From: Qipengyuania proteolytica
GTDB taxonomy: Bacteria > Pseudomonadota > Alphaproteobacteria > Sphingomonadales > Sphingomonadaceae
Assembly (NCBI RefSeq): GCF_019711565.1
Contig: NZ_JAIGNN010000001.1
Coordinates: forward strand, 1-64,000
Direction of reading: 5' to 3'
Length of the DNA stretch: 64,000 nt
Shown here: in pieces, positions 1 through 8,467 of the stretch
Layout of the letters: every line of letters begins with the position of its first letter
How positions within the stretch are numbered: position 1 is the first letter of the stretch
Notes under the pieces: generated by a model
Told to the model about the DNA's origin: nothing
Databases searched by the model: none
What the model saw: only the letters and a program-made list of their open reading frames with translations
Program-made: the position numbers and the translations under genes

Positions 1-45
1 GGGACCGTCCACCGCATCAAGGTGAAGATGGCCAATGCGGCATAA
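1..45 (+). CDS. 3' end of an unrecognised gene (partial)
   Basis: Frame 1 is open from the first base to a TAA at 43-45 and gives the tail GTVHRIKVKMANAA. The hairpin at 64-82 and the integrase follow, so this may be the host gene next to the insertion point or the last gene of the flanking chromosome. Fourteen residues are too few to name a family. The frame could also be chance. Confidence 0.35.
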   Translation, partial: GTVHRIKVKMANAA

Positions 46-248
46 ACAAGAGCGTCAGGGTTCGGTGCCTCTTCTGGGCACCATTTGTTCTTCTCACGTT
101 CTCCCAAATAATCTATAAAACCCGCAGAAATCCTGGGGATTTGGCCCTTGGATCGTTCCGGATCGTCCCGCCTGTTCTTGGGGGTTCCAGACACTTTTGT
201 GGGCCTTTTGAGGCCGTTTCGCAAAGGCCCAGATGAAAAGGCCCCCAC
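46..248. other. Left junction region upstream of the integrase (candidate attL)
   Basis: No gene is visible here. Besides the 64-82 hairpin there is AAATCC-N3-GGATTT (128-142) and GGCCTTTTGAGGCC (about 213-226). P4-type integrases usually lie next to their attachment site, so attL is expected in this stretch. The duplicate (attR) would be outside the window, so the core repeat cannot be defined. Confidence 0.3.
64..82 (+). terminator. Hairpin after the flanking gene (terminator or attachment-site arm)
   Basis: GGTGCC and GGCACC form a perfect 6-bp inverted repeat around a 7-base loop, followed by the T-rich ATTTGTTCTT. This could be a weak intrinsic terminator for the gene ending at 45. Its place between the flanking gene and the integrase also makes it a candidate arm of the left attachment site. 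Confidence 0.35.
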
Positions 249-1472
249 ATGCCGCTAACAGATACTCGCCTCCGCGCACTCAAGCCCAAGGATAAGCCGT
301 ACAAGGTAACCGATGAGCGCGGCCTATATGTTGAGGTCACGCCGACCGGCGGCAAACTTTGGCGATTCCGATACCGGATCGGCGGCGCGCAAAAGAAGCT
401 CTGCATCGGCAGCTATCCAGACATCAGTCTCAAGCAAGCGCGAGACGAAGCCTACGAGGCACGACGAGCTGTTGCTTCAGGGGGCGACCCGGCCTTTGAG
501 AAGCGGAAGCGGAAAATCCGCGCCGAGTTCCTTTCTGCACAGACGTTCGAGGCAGTCGCACGTGAGTATATTGAACAGATGATGGTCCAGAATGGCCGTG
601 CCGATGGCACGATCGTCAAGGCCAATTATTTCCTCGACAAGCTTGCGCCTGCCATCGGGAACCGACCCATCAACGAGATCGAGCCGTTCGAAGTCCTGGC
701 TCCCCTCAAACGGCTGGAAGCCACCGGTAAGCACGAGACTGCGAAGAAATGCCGCTCGTTCGCAGGCCGCGTGTTTCGCTACGGTGTTGCTACCACCCGC
801 TGCAAATCCGATCCGACCAGTATGCTGAAGGGCGCTCTCGTAACGCCGAGAGCCACGCATTATGCAGCAATCCTCGAGCCCACCGAGCTAGGCGGGCTGC
901 TGCGCGCAATCGACGACTTCACTGGCTACATGGTGACGAAGTTAGCATTGCAGATAGCGCCGCATGTGTTCGTACGCCCCGGCGAACTCCGGCACGCCGA
1001 ATGGCATGAGATCGACCTCGTCGATGGGGTCTGGAAGATCCCTGCCGGTAAAATGAAAGCGCGCCGAGCGCATGCCGTCCCGCTTTCCAAGCAGGTTAGA
1101 GGCTATCTCACTGATCTGGCCGAGATGCTCGGCCGCGAAGGATATGTTTTCCCATCTGCGCGCAGCTCCAAGCGTCCCATGAGTGAAAACACGCTCAATG
1201 CCGCATTCCGTCGCATGGGATACTCGAAAGAAGAAGTCACCGCGCACGGACTCCGTGCGACAGCATCGACATTCCTGAACGAGTCGGGACTTTGGAATCC
1301 GGATGCAATCGAGCGTGCCCTGGCACATGGCGACAGCAATGTTGTGCGTGGCATCTACCATCGCGGCAAGCATTGGGACGAGCGCGTGCGCATGGCTCAA
1401 TGGTGGAGCGACTACCTCGATGAGCTGCGGACAGGAGGAAAGGTCATCATGGGGAAGTTTGCGAAGGGTTGA
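249..1472 (+). CDS. int: P4-type tyrosine integrase
   Basis: This 407-aa site-specific recombinase presumably integrates and excises the element. The N-terminal ~90 residues form the arm-binding DUF4102-like domain typical of P4/CP4 integrases (LTDTRLRALKPKDKPYKV, then a GSYPDISLKQARDEA stretch). A central SAM-like core-binding region follows, then the catalytic domain. Recognisable catalytic residues are Arg in VRPGELRHAEW (~243), HGLRAT (His ~333, Arg ~336), the ALAHG histidine (~359) and the nucleophile Tyr in RGIYHRG (~369). Length is normal and the gene looks intact. It is the first gene inside the left junction and points into the element. Confidence 0.95.
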   Translation: MPLTDTRLRALKPKDKPYKVTDERGLYVEVTPTGGKLWRFRYRIGGAQKKLCIGSYPDISLKQARDEAYEARRAVASGGDPAFEKRKRKIRAEFLSAQTFEAVAREYIEQMMVQNGRADGTIVKANYFLDKLAPAIGNRPINEIEPFEVLAPLKRLEATGKHETAKKCRSFAGRVFRYGVATTRCKSDPTSMLKGALVTPRATHYAAILEPTELGGLLRAIDDFTGYMVTKLALQIAPHVFVRPGELRHAEWHEIDLVDGVWKIPAGKMKARRAHAVPLSKQVRGYLTDLAEMLGREGYVFPSARSSKRPMSENTLNAAFRRMGYSKEEVTAHGLRATASTFLNESGLWNPDAIERALAHGDSNVVRGIYHRGKHWDERVRMAQWWSDYLDELRTGGKVIMGKFAKG

Positions 1473-1608
1473 TCGGGAGATCGAATTTCTTCTCAGCCAA
1501 TGCAGGATTGAAGGCTCAGGTTCAGCCCTATCAGGGACACTGACGCCAGCACGGCGAACTCAATTCTGATGCCCCAGATCCGAAGCCAATTCCGCATCGT
1601 GCCGAGCC

Positions 1609-1803
1609 TCAGTTCGTAGAGCTTTGGCAGCTAAGTTGATCGAAGCGCTCAGCAACAGTCTTCCACGTTGCTATGCCTGCCTCGTCCTCTTCGTTGGATA
1701 GCCGCTGGATTTGCTGCGCGATATAAGCGGTTCCCTCTTCGCCATGGTTCTTTTCGACCCAGAGTGCGACGGCCCACAATTCCTGATCGCGGTTCAGCAC
1801 CAT
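1609..1803 (-). CDS. Small conserved hypothetical protein (DUF6961-like)
   Basis: A 64-aa protein (starts MVLNRDQELW, contains ALWVEKNHGEEG and then AQQIQRL) that resembles the short DUF6961 proteins common in sphingomonads; that match is from memory. Function is unknown. Its start overlaps the end of the nuclease gene at 1794-2345 by ten bases, so the two are probably translated from one minus-strand transcript. It has no signal peptide or membrane segment. Confidence 0.65.
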   Translation of the reverse strand: MVLNRDQELWAVALWVEKNHGEEGTAYIAQQIQRLSNEEDEAGIATWKTVAERFDQLSCQSSTN

Positions 1804-2345
1804 GGCTCACGTCTCCCGGTCCAGGTCCGCGCCAGCCCTTCGCTGACCAGCTGATCGCCAAGCGAGCGGCCGCCGCGCGTTACAACCCGCAATTTGCGAC
1901 CGTACTGATCCTCATCTCTGCTCCCGATAGTCCTCAGTTCAAAGGGCCCGTCATTGAGCAATTCGACAAGGCGGTACGTCGCACGCATGCCGAGCTGGTA
2001 TTCATAGTCGCAACGAGGCTCGCTAATCTCGGGAGTGTCGATGTCGGCAATGCGGATCTTCACGCCATCAAGCCAGAAAGTATCTCCATCCACGACGCAT
2101 GTGCGCCGGATGGATCCGCAGATGTCGAATTGCGGGGAGCTCGCTTGCTGGAATAAAGCCTGAGGCTGCTGATCGTCGTTAGCAAGGCTGGCATCATGGA
2201 CTGGCCAGTTGAGTGCCAGCACCCCTCCAGCAAATACGATCGCGAATGCTCCCAAACCCAATGCGATCTCCTTTCTCAGCTTCCGGCGTTTTTGTGCTTT
2301 CAACGCCTTGCGAAAGTCGAACGGCTCACCGGGGGTCTCATTCAC
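1794..2345 (-). CDS. Membrane-anchored thermonuclease (SNase-like) protein
   Basis: This 183-aa protein has a cytoplasmic basic N-terminus (~1-25), one transmembrane helix (~26-47) and an exported staphylococcal-nuclease-like domain. VVDGDTFWLDG (84-94) matches the start of the SNase fold. R98, D103, T104, E106 and R150 fit the family's catalytic and calcium-binding residues (IRIADIDTPE and DQYGRK). Such nucleases are frequent passengers of alphaproteobacterial conjugative elements, but their role in transfer is not established. It lies between the lytic transglycosylase and the 64-aa gene, all on the minus strand, suggesting one operon. Confidence 0.88.
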   Translation of the reverse strand: MNETPGEPFDFRKALKAQKRRKLRKEIALGLGAFAIVFAGGVLALNWPVHDASLANDDQQPQALFQQASSPQFDICGSIRRTCVVDGDTFWLDGVKIRIADIDTPEISEPRCDYEYQLGMRATYRLVELLNDGPFELRTIGSRDEDQYGRKLRVVTRGGRSLGDQLVSEGLARTWTGRREPWC

Positions 2346-2409
2346 TAGCGTTGTCCGTCTTCATTCCGGCACATGATTTCAGACAATAGCTGGAAATCAG
2401 GCAGTTTCG

Positions 2410-2994
2410 TCAATTGTACGTACCAATTGCTTGCCAACGTCCCAACACGGACCGGACATATTGCGGTGTTTCACCGTTGCTGGGAATGCCGCGTGATCGG
2501 GAGACGGCACCTGGGCCCGCATTGTAAGCAGCCAAGGCCAGGTGGACCGCGTCGAACCGGTCCAACATATCGCGAAGGTACCTGGCGCCACCGTCGATCG
2601 ATGCAAGAGGGTCATGACGGTTCCGGACGCCCAGTTCTCGCGCCGTGGCCGGCATAAGCTGCGCCAGCCCGGCAGCACCGGCTGGACTCACAGCCATCGG
2701 ATTGAAGCGGGACTCAGCCCAGATAAGAGCCCGAAGCAGGTTGGTCGGAAGCCCGTAACGGCGCTCAGCCTTGGCTATCGCCGCCATATACAGTCCTTCC
2801 CGGTAGGATACATTTGCTGGCTCGGCCTGGTAGATTGCAGGCAGATATTCCCTTGCCGGCTGCTGGTCCGTCTTCGGCGGAACGATCGCGTGCTCGAACA
2901 AGGTGAAATCCTGGGCGCGCACTTGCTGAGAGGAGGTCGCGATCATCCCCAGGCAGGCAACCGCTAACGCGGTCAGACGATTGAGAGAGGTCAT
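2410..2994 (-). CDS. Lytic transglycosylase (VirB1-like, SLT domain)
   Basis: A periplasmic muramidase that probably opens peptidoglycan for the conjugation channel. I chose the ATG at 2994 because it gives a signal peptide (MTSLNRLTALAVACLG to about QVRAQ) and a 194-aa protein. The open frame extends upstream to 3252, but that part overlaps the divergent primase gene and does not look like protein. The SLT fold is clear: RALIWAESRFNPMAVSPAG with catalytic Glu94, then GLAQLMPATARELG and a LALAAYNAGPGAV stretch. It is separated from the F-type operon (right end of the window), as in many ICEs. Confidence 0.92.
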   Translation of the reverse strand: MTSLNRLTALAVACLGMIATSSQQVRAQDFTLFEHAIVPPKTDQQPAREYLPAIYQAEPANVSYREGLYMAAIAKAERRYGLPTNLLRALIWAESRFNPMAVSPAGAAGLAQLMPATARELGVRNRHDPLASIDGGARYLRDMLDRFDAVHLALAAYNAGPGAVSRSRGIPSNGETPQYVRSVLGRWQAIGTYN

Positions 2995-3132
2995 CTCGAT
3001 TAGTGCTCCATTGATTCGAATCGCAATGGAACATAAATAGAACATACTCCTGTAGGAAACCTGTGAATGCCTGCCTTCGGGAGAGAAGAGGAACGCTGAT
3101 GAGGGGGCCACTTTGCATGCCGAGGAGCTCGC

Positions 3133-4041
3133 ATGTCCTTGTCTGTCCAAACTCATCCCAACCAGTCGCTTGCCGAGACCGCCCGTCGCATCTGCGAATT
3201 GCGAGGGGGCAAATGGTCCGGCACAAAGGGCATGGCCTGTTGCCCTGCGCATGATGACCGCACGCCGTCACTCGGTGTGTCGCTCGGCCGACAGGCCATC
3301 CTCTTTCACTGTTTCGCGGGATGCGATCAGCAGAGCGTGCTGGCTGCTCTGGCGCGTGAAGGTTTCGAGGCACCGGCGCTTTTTTCAGGTTCTGCGACCA
3401 CCAACGAACCCGGATCGACCAGCACCCGCAAACCCTCGGCGGCAGCGCTGAGGATCTGGCGCGATGCACAGCCACTGCGTGCCAGTCCGGCAAAGGCTTA
3501 TCTGGAGAGCCGCGGCATCCTCGCCGCATCTCCGGCTCTTCGCTTCCATCCACGAACGCCGCTTGGTCCGAAGGGACGCACCCGCTTTTTGCCGGCCATG
3601 ATTGCGGCGGTCAGCCTCGACGAGGGGCCGATCGCCGTCCATCGCACGTTCCTTTCGGGCAATGCCAAGGCCGAATTCGACAAACCGAAGCGCGCGCTCG
3701 GCGCGCTCGGTGAAGCTGCTGTTCGCCTGCTAGCTCCGGCCTCCGGCAAGCTCGGACTTGCCGAGGGCATCGAAAGCGCGATGTCGGCCTATGCTCTTAC
3801 CGGCATCCCCGTCTGGGCAACCCTGGGCAATGAGCGCTTTGGCCTCGTCAGCGTGCCTGAGAGCGTGACCGAGCTTCACCTCTTCGTCGATCACGATGCT
3901 GGCGGCGAGCTGGCCGCGTCGCGTGGCCTGGCCGCTTATGCCCGCGAAGGGAGGGCGATCCACGTTCGCAAACCATCCTCACGCGACACCGACTGGAACG
4001 ATGAACTTACAGCATGGCTGCGCCGCAAAGCGGCGCGGTAG
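3133..4041 (+). CDS. Toprim-domain primase-like protein with CHC2-type zinc finger
   Basis: A 302-aa protein. The N-terminal zinc-finger region reads ACCPAHDDRTPSLGVS and then LFHCFAGCD (Cys/His ligands at ~35-65), as in DnaG/plasmid primases. A Toprim domain follows, with EGIESAMSAYAL (~213-224) and FVDHDAGG (~254-261) carrying the acidic metal-binding residues. It presumably primes or processes single-stranded element DNA after transfer. GAGGAG lies just upstream of the ATG at 3133. Its 3' end comes about 75 bases before the start of the large methyltransferase/helicase, so the two are likely co-transcribed. Confidence 0.85.
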   Translation: MSLSVQTHPNQSLAETARRICELRGGKWSGTKGMACCPAHDDRTPSLGVSLGRQAILFHCFAGCDQQSVLAALAREGFEAPALFSGSATTNEPGSTSTRKPSAAALRIWRDAQPLRASPAKAYLESRGILAASPALRFHPRTPLGPKGRTRFLPAMIAAVSLDEGPIAVHRTFLSGNAKAEFDKPKRALGALGEAAVRLLAPASGKLGLAEGIESAMSAYALTGIPVWATLGNERFGLVSVPESVTELHLFVDHDAGGELAASRGLAAYAREGRAIHVRKPSSRDTDWNDELTAWLRRKAAR

Positions 4042-4115
4042 AGGAGAGAGGGCTTCTCGAATTCCTGATCCGGCAGAGGGCGTGTCCCGATGCCCCATCA
4101 GGAGGACGAATTGCC

Positions 4116-7100
4116 ATGTTTCAATCAGACCTGTTTCCCGCCGGCGAGCAGTTGCCGTCCATGCCCTTGGCCTATGCCATTGGCACCCGAGTTGCCGCGC
4201 TTCTTGCTTCGGGTCGTCATCTTACCCGTACCGACATTTCCGGGCTGTTCGCCGAAGAGACCGGTGTTCTGGACTGGGGAGGTGCCTGGACGATCGACGA
4301 CTACAACAGCGCGGTCGAAATCGGCGCACTACTCTGGCTTCGAGAGTCCCCACGGATCGATCTGGCGACGAATGTACACGAAGCCGAAGCGCGGTTCGAC
4401 TGGCTCGAAGCAGCCTTGCCGCCGCGGCACGTTCGCAGCGAAGCACAGGTCGAGCTCCAGCAGTTCTCGACTCCGCCAATGCTGGCCTGGCTGATGGCGA
4501 AGGCCGCAGCTGTCTGCGCGCAAGACACGCTCCTGGAACCGTCCGCAGGCAATGGTGCCCTTGCTCTCTGGGGTTGCCTCCAGAATGCTTCGCTGCTCCT
4601 CAACGAGATCGATTCGGCAAGACGAGACGGTCTGGCCCACGTCTTCCCCACGGCCACCATCACTTCGCATGACGGGGAACTGATCGCCGACTTGCTTCGC
4701 GGCCCTGTTCCGTCTGCCGTGCTGATGAACCCGCCGTTCGCTCACAGCCTGGAACGCGGCAAGGACGGTGAGACCGCTATGCGTCACCTACGTGGTGCAA
4801 TCCGGGCCGCTGCTAATCGGGCGAGGATCGTCGCCATTATGCCTGAAGGCTTCGACGCCTTCACCTTCGCCAAGGAACAGGACGAAGCATCGCTGCTCCT
4901 CGATGTTCGCCTGCAGCAGATGTTTCGCCGGACAGGGACGGGGATCGCTGTTCGCCTGGTTGTGTTCGACAAGACGCCGACTGCGTCCTCGCCTGCGATC
5001 ACCGGAGATACTGCCGACCTCATCTCGCTCCACGAGCTTATCACTGCGCTTCCGCCCCGCGTACAGACCTCCGCCAACATCCATCGCCTGCCGCTCGGCA
5101 AGCCAGTGCGCCTCGTTGGCAAGACTTCTGCCCAAAGCGCGCCGGTGCGGCCGGTGGCGCCGTTCGCCGCGACACCAGCAGCCACGGCGAATGCGATCGA
5201 CCTTGCCTATTCGGTCCTCGCCGACGCCGCGCCTGTGCCCGAACAGGCAGGCATCTACCTGCCTTACCGGCCCAGCCGCATCGCCTTCGAAGATGCTCCG
5301 GTCCATCCCACCCCGCTCGTGGAATCGGTCGCCATGGGTTCGGTCGCGGCACCGCAGCCCGATGTTTGCCCGCGCCTTCCCGCATGTTGGCAGGCCGATG
5401 GCCTGCTGTCCGAAGCGCAATGCGAGACACTGGTCTACGCTGCCCAGGCATTTGCGCGCGATCTTCCGGGTCAGTTCAAGGTGAGCCAGGAAGACACCTC
5501 GCTAGAACTCTCCGAGGACGGACACTCCTACCGCCAAGGCTTCTTCCTCGGCGACGGAACCGGAGCGGGCAAAGGACGGCAGATCGCCGCGGTCATCATG
5601 GATCGCTGGCTCGCAAGCGAGCGCAAACATGTCTGGATCACCAAGAACGAGGCGCTGCTCGAAGATGCACGCCGCGACTGGGAAGCGCTTGGCGGGCTGC
5701 CGCTCGATCTCCAGCCGCTCTCGCGCTGGAAACTCGGCCACCCCGTGACGATGTCCGAAGGCATTCTCTTCGTCACCTATCCGACGCTGCGCTCGGGACG
5801 CGCCGAGGATACGCGGCTCGAACAAATCCTTGCCTGGGCGGGCGAGGATTTCGACGGCGTGATCGCTTTCGACGAAGCCCATGCGATGGCTAATGCGCTC
5901 GGGGGCTCTTCAATCCGCGGCAAGGTCAAGGGCTCCGAACAAGGGATGGCGGGCCTCAGGCTGCAGAATCATCTCCCGCGCGCTCGCGTGCTCTACGCGT
6001 CTGCCACTGGCGCTTCGGATATCGCCAACCTCGGTTACACCTCCCGGCTCGGCCTGTGGGGACCCGAGACCGCTTTCCCGACCCACGAAGCCTTCATGAC
6101 CGAGATCCGCGCGGGCGGCGTCGCGGCGATGGAGCTCGTCGCCCGCGACCTTAAGGCCCAGGGACTCTACCTTGCCCGTGCGCTGTCCTTCGCCGGGGTG
6201 GAGTACGAGATCCTCGAACATAGCCTGACCGACGCACAGGTTCGGATCTACGATGCCTATGCCGATGCCTGGGCGATCATTCACCGCAACCTCGAAGCTG
6301 CGCTGGAAGCAACCCGCGTGGTCGACGAGGACAGCGGTGACACGCTCAACCGCAATGCCAAGGCTGCGGCGCTATCGATCTTCGAAGGCACCAAGCAGCG
6401 CTTCTTTGCCCAGCTCCTGCTTTCGATGAAATTGCCGAGCCTGATCCCCGCGATGGAAGTAGCGCTTGGCGAAGAGCATTCGGTTGTCGTGCAGCTGGTT
6501 TCGACCGCCGAGGCCATGCTCGACCGGCGCCTTGCCGACCTTACCGTGGAAGAACGCGAAGCTCTCGATATCGATCTGTCCCCGCGTGAATACGTCATCG
6601 ACTATCTTGCGAAGAGCTTCCCGGTACGATTGATGCAGGTCTTCGCCGACGACGACGGCAATCTTCGCTCCGAGGCGATGAGCGACGGAGAGGGCAATCC
6701 CGTTTTCTGCCCGCGCGCCATGGCTGCGCGCGATGCGCTGATCGAACAGCTCTGCGCACTGCCGCCCATCGCCACTGCGCTCGATGCGATTATCGAGCAC
6801 TTTGGAACCGACGCCGTCGCCGAAGTCACGGGCCGGACCCGGAGGCTGGTCCAGGGCCGCGATGGTGAGCAGCGCCTCGAACGGCGTAGCCCCAGCGCCA
6901 ATGTTGCCGAAGCCCAAAGCTTCATGGAAGGAACCAAGCGCATCCTGGTGTTCTCGGACGCGGGCGGCACGGGGCGTTCCTACCATGCCGACCTTGGCTG
7001 CCGGAACCAGCAGCGCCGGGTTCACTTCCTGCTCGAGCCGGGATGGCGCGCCGACAACGCGATCCAGGGTCTCGGTCGTACGAACCGCACCAACCAGGCC

Positions 7101-8363
7101 TCGGCTCCGCTGTTCCGGCCGACAACCACCGATGTGAAGGGCGAGCGCCGGTTCATATCCACCATTGCGCGAAGGCTCGATGCCCTTGGCGCGCTGACCC
7201 GCGGCCAGCGCCAGACCGGCGGGCAGAACCTGTTCGACCCCGCCGACAATCTCGAAAGCGACTATGCGCGCGACGCGCTCAGCCGCTGGTTCCAGCTGCT
7301 CTATGACGGCAAGCTCGAAGCGACCACATTCGGCAACTTCGTCGAGCGCACCGGCCTCCGGCTCGAAAACCCCGATGGCGGGCTGACCGACAATCTCCCC
7401 ACGATCCAGCGCTGGCTGAACCGCATCCTCGCGCTGCCGATCGCGCTCCAGAACGCCATATTCGACGAATATCTCGGCCTCGTCGAAGCGCGGATCGAAG
7501 CCGCGCGCGAGGCCGGAACGCTCGACCAGGGACTGGAAACCGTCAGGGTCGATCGCTTCACGGTCCTCTCCGATCAACTCCTGCGCACCGATCCCGTGAC
7601 CGGAGCAGAAACACGTCTCGTCTCGCTCGAAGTGACAAGGCATCTTCGGCCTCTGCGCTTCCAGCGCCTCGTTCGGATGCACGAGATGGGCAGCCCGCAC
7701 GCAATCCCGATGCGCAATACGCGCTCGGGCAAGGTCGCGCTGTCGGTTCCAGCCCGGCGTCTTATTGCTGACGACGGGGAAGTCATCGAACGTCGGCGCC
7801 TGCTGCGACCGCTCAAGTCCGCGAATTGGACGCTTGAGGCACTCGGTGAAAGCCACTGGGAAGAAATTGGCGTCACTGCGTTCACCAGCGCCTGGCGGAC
7901 CGAGGAAGAAGAGGCGGCCAAATCACCGGTCACCGAGCGCGTCCATCTCGCCACCGGACTGCTGCTTCCGGTCTGGAAGCGCCTCCCCGGCGATCATGTT
8001 CGGGTTACCCGGCTCGTTGCCGAGGACGGCCAGTCGATTATCGGCCGCGAAGTGCTCGATATCGATCTCGCTGCGATCGCTGAGACCTTTGGCCTCTCCG
8101 GAGTTACCGGTCCGGCGCCGGACCAGATCGGTGAGCTCGTCATCGCCAGCGGCAAGCCGCTGGGCCTCGCAAGCCACGATGCCTTGACCGTCAAGCGATC
8201 GCTGGTCGGCGGCGAACAGCGCCTTGAACTGACCGGGTTCTCGCCCGATCGGCTCGACTGGTACAAGGGCAGAGGCTGCTTCACCGAGATCATCCGCTAC
8301 CGCACGCGCCTGTTCGTCCCGGTGTCGAATGCCTCGTCGGTTCTCCCCGCGCTTGCCGCCTGA
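4116..8363 (+). CDS. Fused N6-adenine methyltransferase / strawberry-notch-type helicase
   Basis: A 1415-aa bifunctional protein. The N-terminal third has a class I SAM-dependent methyltransferase: LLEPSAGNGALALWG (~140) is the SAM-binding motif and NPPF (~205) the N6-adenine catalytic motif. From ~440 it is an SF2 helicase of the strawberry-notch family: GDGTGAGKGRQIAA (Walker A, ~479), DEAH (~586) and QGLGRTNRTNQASAPLF (~983) in the C-terminal helicase lobe. I use the ATG at 4116, preceded by AGGAGG at 4100-4105, rather than the frame's earlier ATG at 4014 inside the primase gene. Members are common on ICEs, plasmids and phages; modification or remodelling of incoming element DNA is an inference. 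Confidence 0.88.
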   Translation: MFQSDLFPAGEQLPSMPLAYAIGTRVAALLASGRHLTRTDISGLFAEETGVLDWGGAWTIDDYNSAVEIGALLWLRESPRIDLATNVHEAEARFDWLEAALPPRHVRSEAQVELQQFSTPPMLAWLMAKAAAVCAQDTLLEPSAGNGALALWGCLQNASLLLNEIDSARRDGLAHVFPTATITSHDGELIADLLRGPVPSAVLMNPPFAHSLERGKDGETAMRHLRGAIRAAANRARIVAIMPEGFDAFTFAKEQDEASLLLDVRLQQMFRRTGTGIAVRLVVFDKTPTASSPAITGDTADLISLHELITALPPRVQTSANIHRLPLGKPVRLVGKTSAQSAPVRPVAPFAATPAATANAIDLAYSVLADAAPVPEQAGIYLPYRPSRIAFEDAPVHPTPLVESVAMGSVAAPQPDVCPRLPACWQADGLLSEAQCETLVYAAQAFARDLPGQFKVSQEDTSLELSEDGHSYRQGFFLGDGTGAGKGRQIAAVIMDRWLASERKHVWITKNEALLEDARRDWEALGGLPLDLQPLSRWKLGHPVTMSEGILFVTYPTLRSGRAEDTRLEQILAWAGEDFDGVIAFDEAHAMANALGGSSIRGKVKGSEQGMAGLRLQNHLPRARVLYASATGASDIANLGYTSRLGLWGPETAFPTHEAFMTEIRAGGVAAMELVARDLKAQGLYLARALSFAGVEYEILEHSLTDAQVRIYDAYADAWAIIHRNLEAALEATRVVDEDSGDTLNRNAKAAALSIFEGTKQRFFAQLLLSMKLPSLIPAMEVALGEEHSVVVQLVSTAEAMLDRRLADLTVEEREALDIDLSPREYVIDYLAKSFPVRLMQVFADDDGNLRSEAMSDGEGNPVFCPRAMAARDALIEQLCALPPIATALDAIIEHFGTDAVAEVTGRTRRLVQGRDGEQRLERRSPSANVAEAQSFMEGTKRILVFSDAGGTGRSYHADLGCRNQQRRVHFLLEPGWRADNAIQGLGRTNRTNQASAPLFRPTTTDVKGERRFISTIARRLDALGALTRGQRQTGGQNLFDPADNLESDYARDALSRWFQLLYDGKLEATTFGNFVERTGLRLENPDGGLTDNLPTIQRWLNRILALPIALQNAIFDEYLGLVEARIEAAREAGTLDQGLETVRVDRFTVLSDQLLRTDPVTGAETRLVSLEVTRHLRPLRFQRLVRMHEMGSPHAIPMRNTRSGKVALSVPARRLIADDGEVIERRRLLRPLKSANWTLEALGESHWEEIGVTAFTSAWRTEEEEAAKSPVTERVHLATGLLLPVWKRLPGDHVRVTRLVAEDGQSIIGREVLDIDLAAIAETFGLSGVTGPAPDQIGELVIASGKPLGLASHDALTVKRSLVGGEQRLELTGFSPDRLDWYKGRGCFTEIIRYRTRLFVPVSNASSVLPALAA

Positions 8364-8467
8364 TCCCTCGGGCAGACCCCAATCTCAGAATGAGAGTGGA
8401 GGGAGCCCTTTGGGCTTGTGGGCCTCGTGATCCTCACCTGCGCCTTCATTCCATCAGGAGAACACCC
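8364..8467 (+). promoter_or_regulatory. Structured leader of the ParB-like gene
   Basis: A 104-base gap with small hairpins: AGCCC-TTT-GGGCT (about 8404-8416) and GTGA-TCC-TCAC (8427-8437). GAGG (8399-8402) can pair with CCTC (8423-8426). The ATCAGGAG ribosome-binding segment, shared with the ardC, DUF2493 and 19293 leaders, ends just before the start codon. Confidence 0.4.

Noticed and set aside
46-90. Possible tRNA 3' end (GGGTTCGG and CACCA) as integration site
   Set aside because: The TTCG segment is not flanked by a 5-bp T-arm stem and no acceptor stem partner exists upstream; the CACCA belongs to the 64-82 hairpin.
6372-7856. 494-aa open frame on the minus strand
   Set aside because: It lies wholly inside the methyltransferase/helicase gene, whose plus-strand frame has clear motifs; a GC-rich shadow frame.
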